A DNA stretch of 5,490 nucleotides from Candidatus Dormiibacterota bacterium (lineage in GTDB: Bacteria > Chloroflexota > Dormibacteria > Aeolococcales > Aeolococcaceae). This document shows positions 5,427 through 5,490 of this stretch, piece after piece; the first letter of the stretch is position 1, and each line of letters opens with the position of its first letter. Both the position numbers and the translations under genes were made by a program. The DNA lies in contig CATPAP010000150.1 of the NCBI GenBank assembly GCA_955651875.1, positions 1 through 5,490 on the forward strand, in the 5' to 3' direction. The notes below the pieces were generated by a model that ran no database searches, was not told the origin of the DNA, and saw nothing but the letters and a program-made list of their open reading frames with translations.

Positions 5427-5490
5427 GTGCCCACCACCTTCCAGGACTACTACGGGATCCTCGGGGTGCCCAAGACGGCGACCCAGAAGG
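5427..5490 (+). CDS. J-domain (DnaJ/CbpA-type) co-chaperone, N-terminal fragment
   Basis: Only the first 21 codons are in the window. The peptide contains QDYYGILGVPKTATQK, the hallmark opening of a J domain (DYYxxLGVxxxAT), which stimulates the ATPase of DnaK/Hsp70. The HPD motif and later domains lie beyond the right edge, so DnaJ proper (with zinc fingers) cannot be told from CbpA-like or other J-proteins. GTG 5427 is taken as the start; GTG 5421 is an in-frame alternative two codons upstream. No Shine-Dalgarno site is visible before either. The gene is divergent from the glycosylase. Confidence 0.85.
   Translation, partial: MPTTFQDYYGILGVPKTATQK

Overview
The window is a stretch of high-GC bacterial chromosome carrying seven genes, two of them cut by the window edges. 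Family content (an MrfA/YprA-type helicase, an AMIN-like-domain lipoprotein, a bactofilin, an actinobacterial-style AlkA glycosylase, a J-domain protein), frequent GTG starts and strong GC bias point to an actinobacterium or a related high-GC lineage such as Chloroflexota/Dormibacterota. The sequence alone does not settle the phylum. There is no rRNA, tRNA, CRISPR array, insertion sequence or phage gene.

Layout: (1) Bases 1-1611, minus strand: N-terminal 537 residues of a DEAD/H-box superfamily 2 helicase of the MrfA/YprA family, running off the left edge. (2) 1682-2335, minus: secreted lipoprotein with an AMIN-like domain. Upstream of it lie a clear Shine-Dalgarno site, an ECF-sigma-like promoter and a palindrome. 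(3) 2533-3012, minus: bactofilin, followed by a GC-rich hairpin. (4) 3111-4037, plus: class I SAM-dependent methyltransferase, divergent from the bactofilin across a gap of about 100 bp that holds two overlapping, opposed -10-like hexamers. (5) 4058-4402, plus: small PRC-barrel-type protein, probably co-transcribed with the methyltransferase. (6) 4424-5347, minus, convergent with the PRC-barrel gene: AlkA-like 3-methyladenine DNA glycosylase. (7) 5427-5490, plus: first 21 codons of a J-domain co-chaperone, divergent from the glycosylase.

The genes read as a mix of DNA repair (helicase, glycosylase), cell envelope or cytoskeleton (lipoprotein, bactofilin) and general functions, not as one pathway. 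I see no convincing new multi-gene system. The most useful leads are regulatory: the possible ECF promoter of the lipoprotein, the symmetrical promoter between bactofilin and methyltransferase, and the short 5' leaders of the glycosylase/J-protein pair. At protein level, the methyltransferase lacks the usual acidic residue that contacts the SAM ribose.
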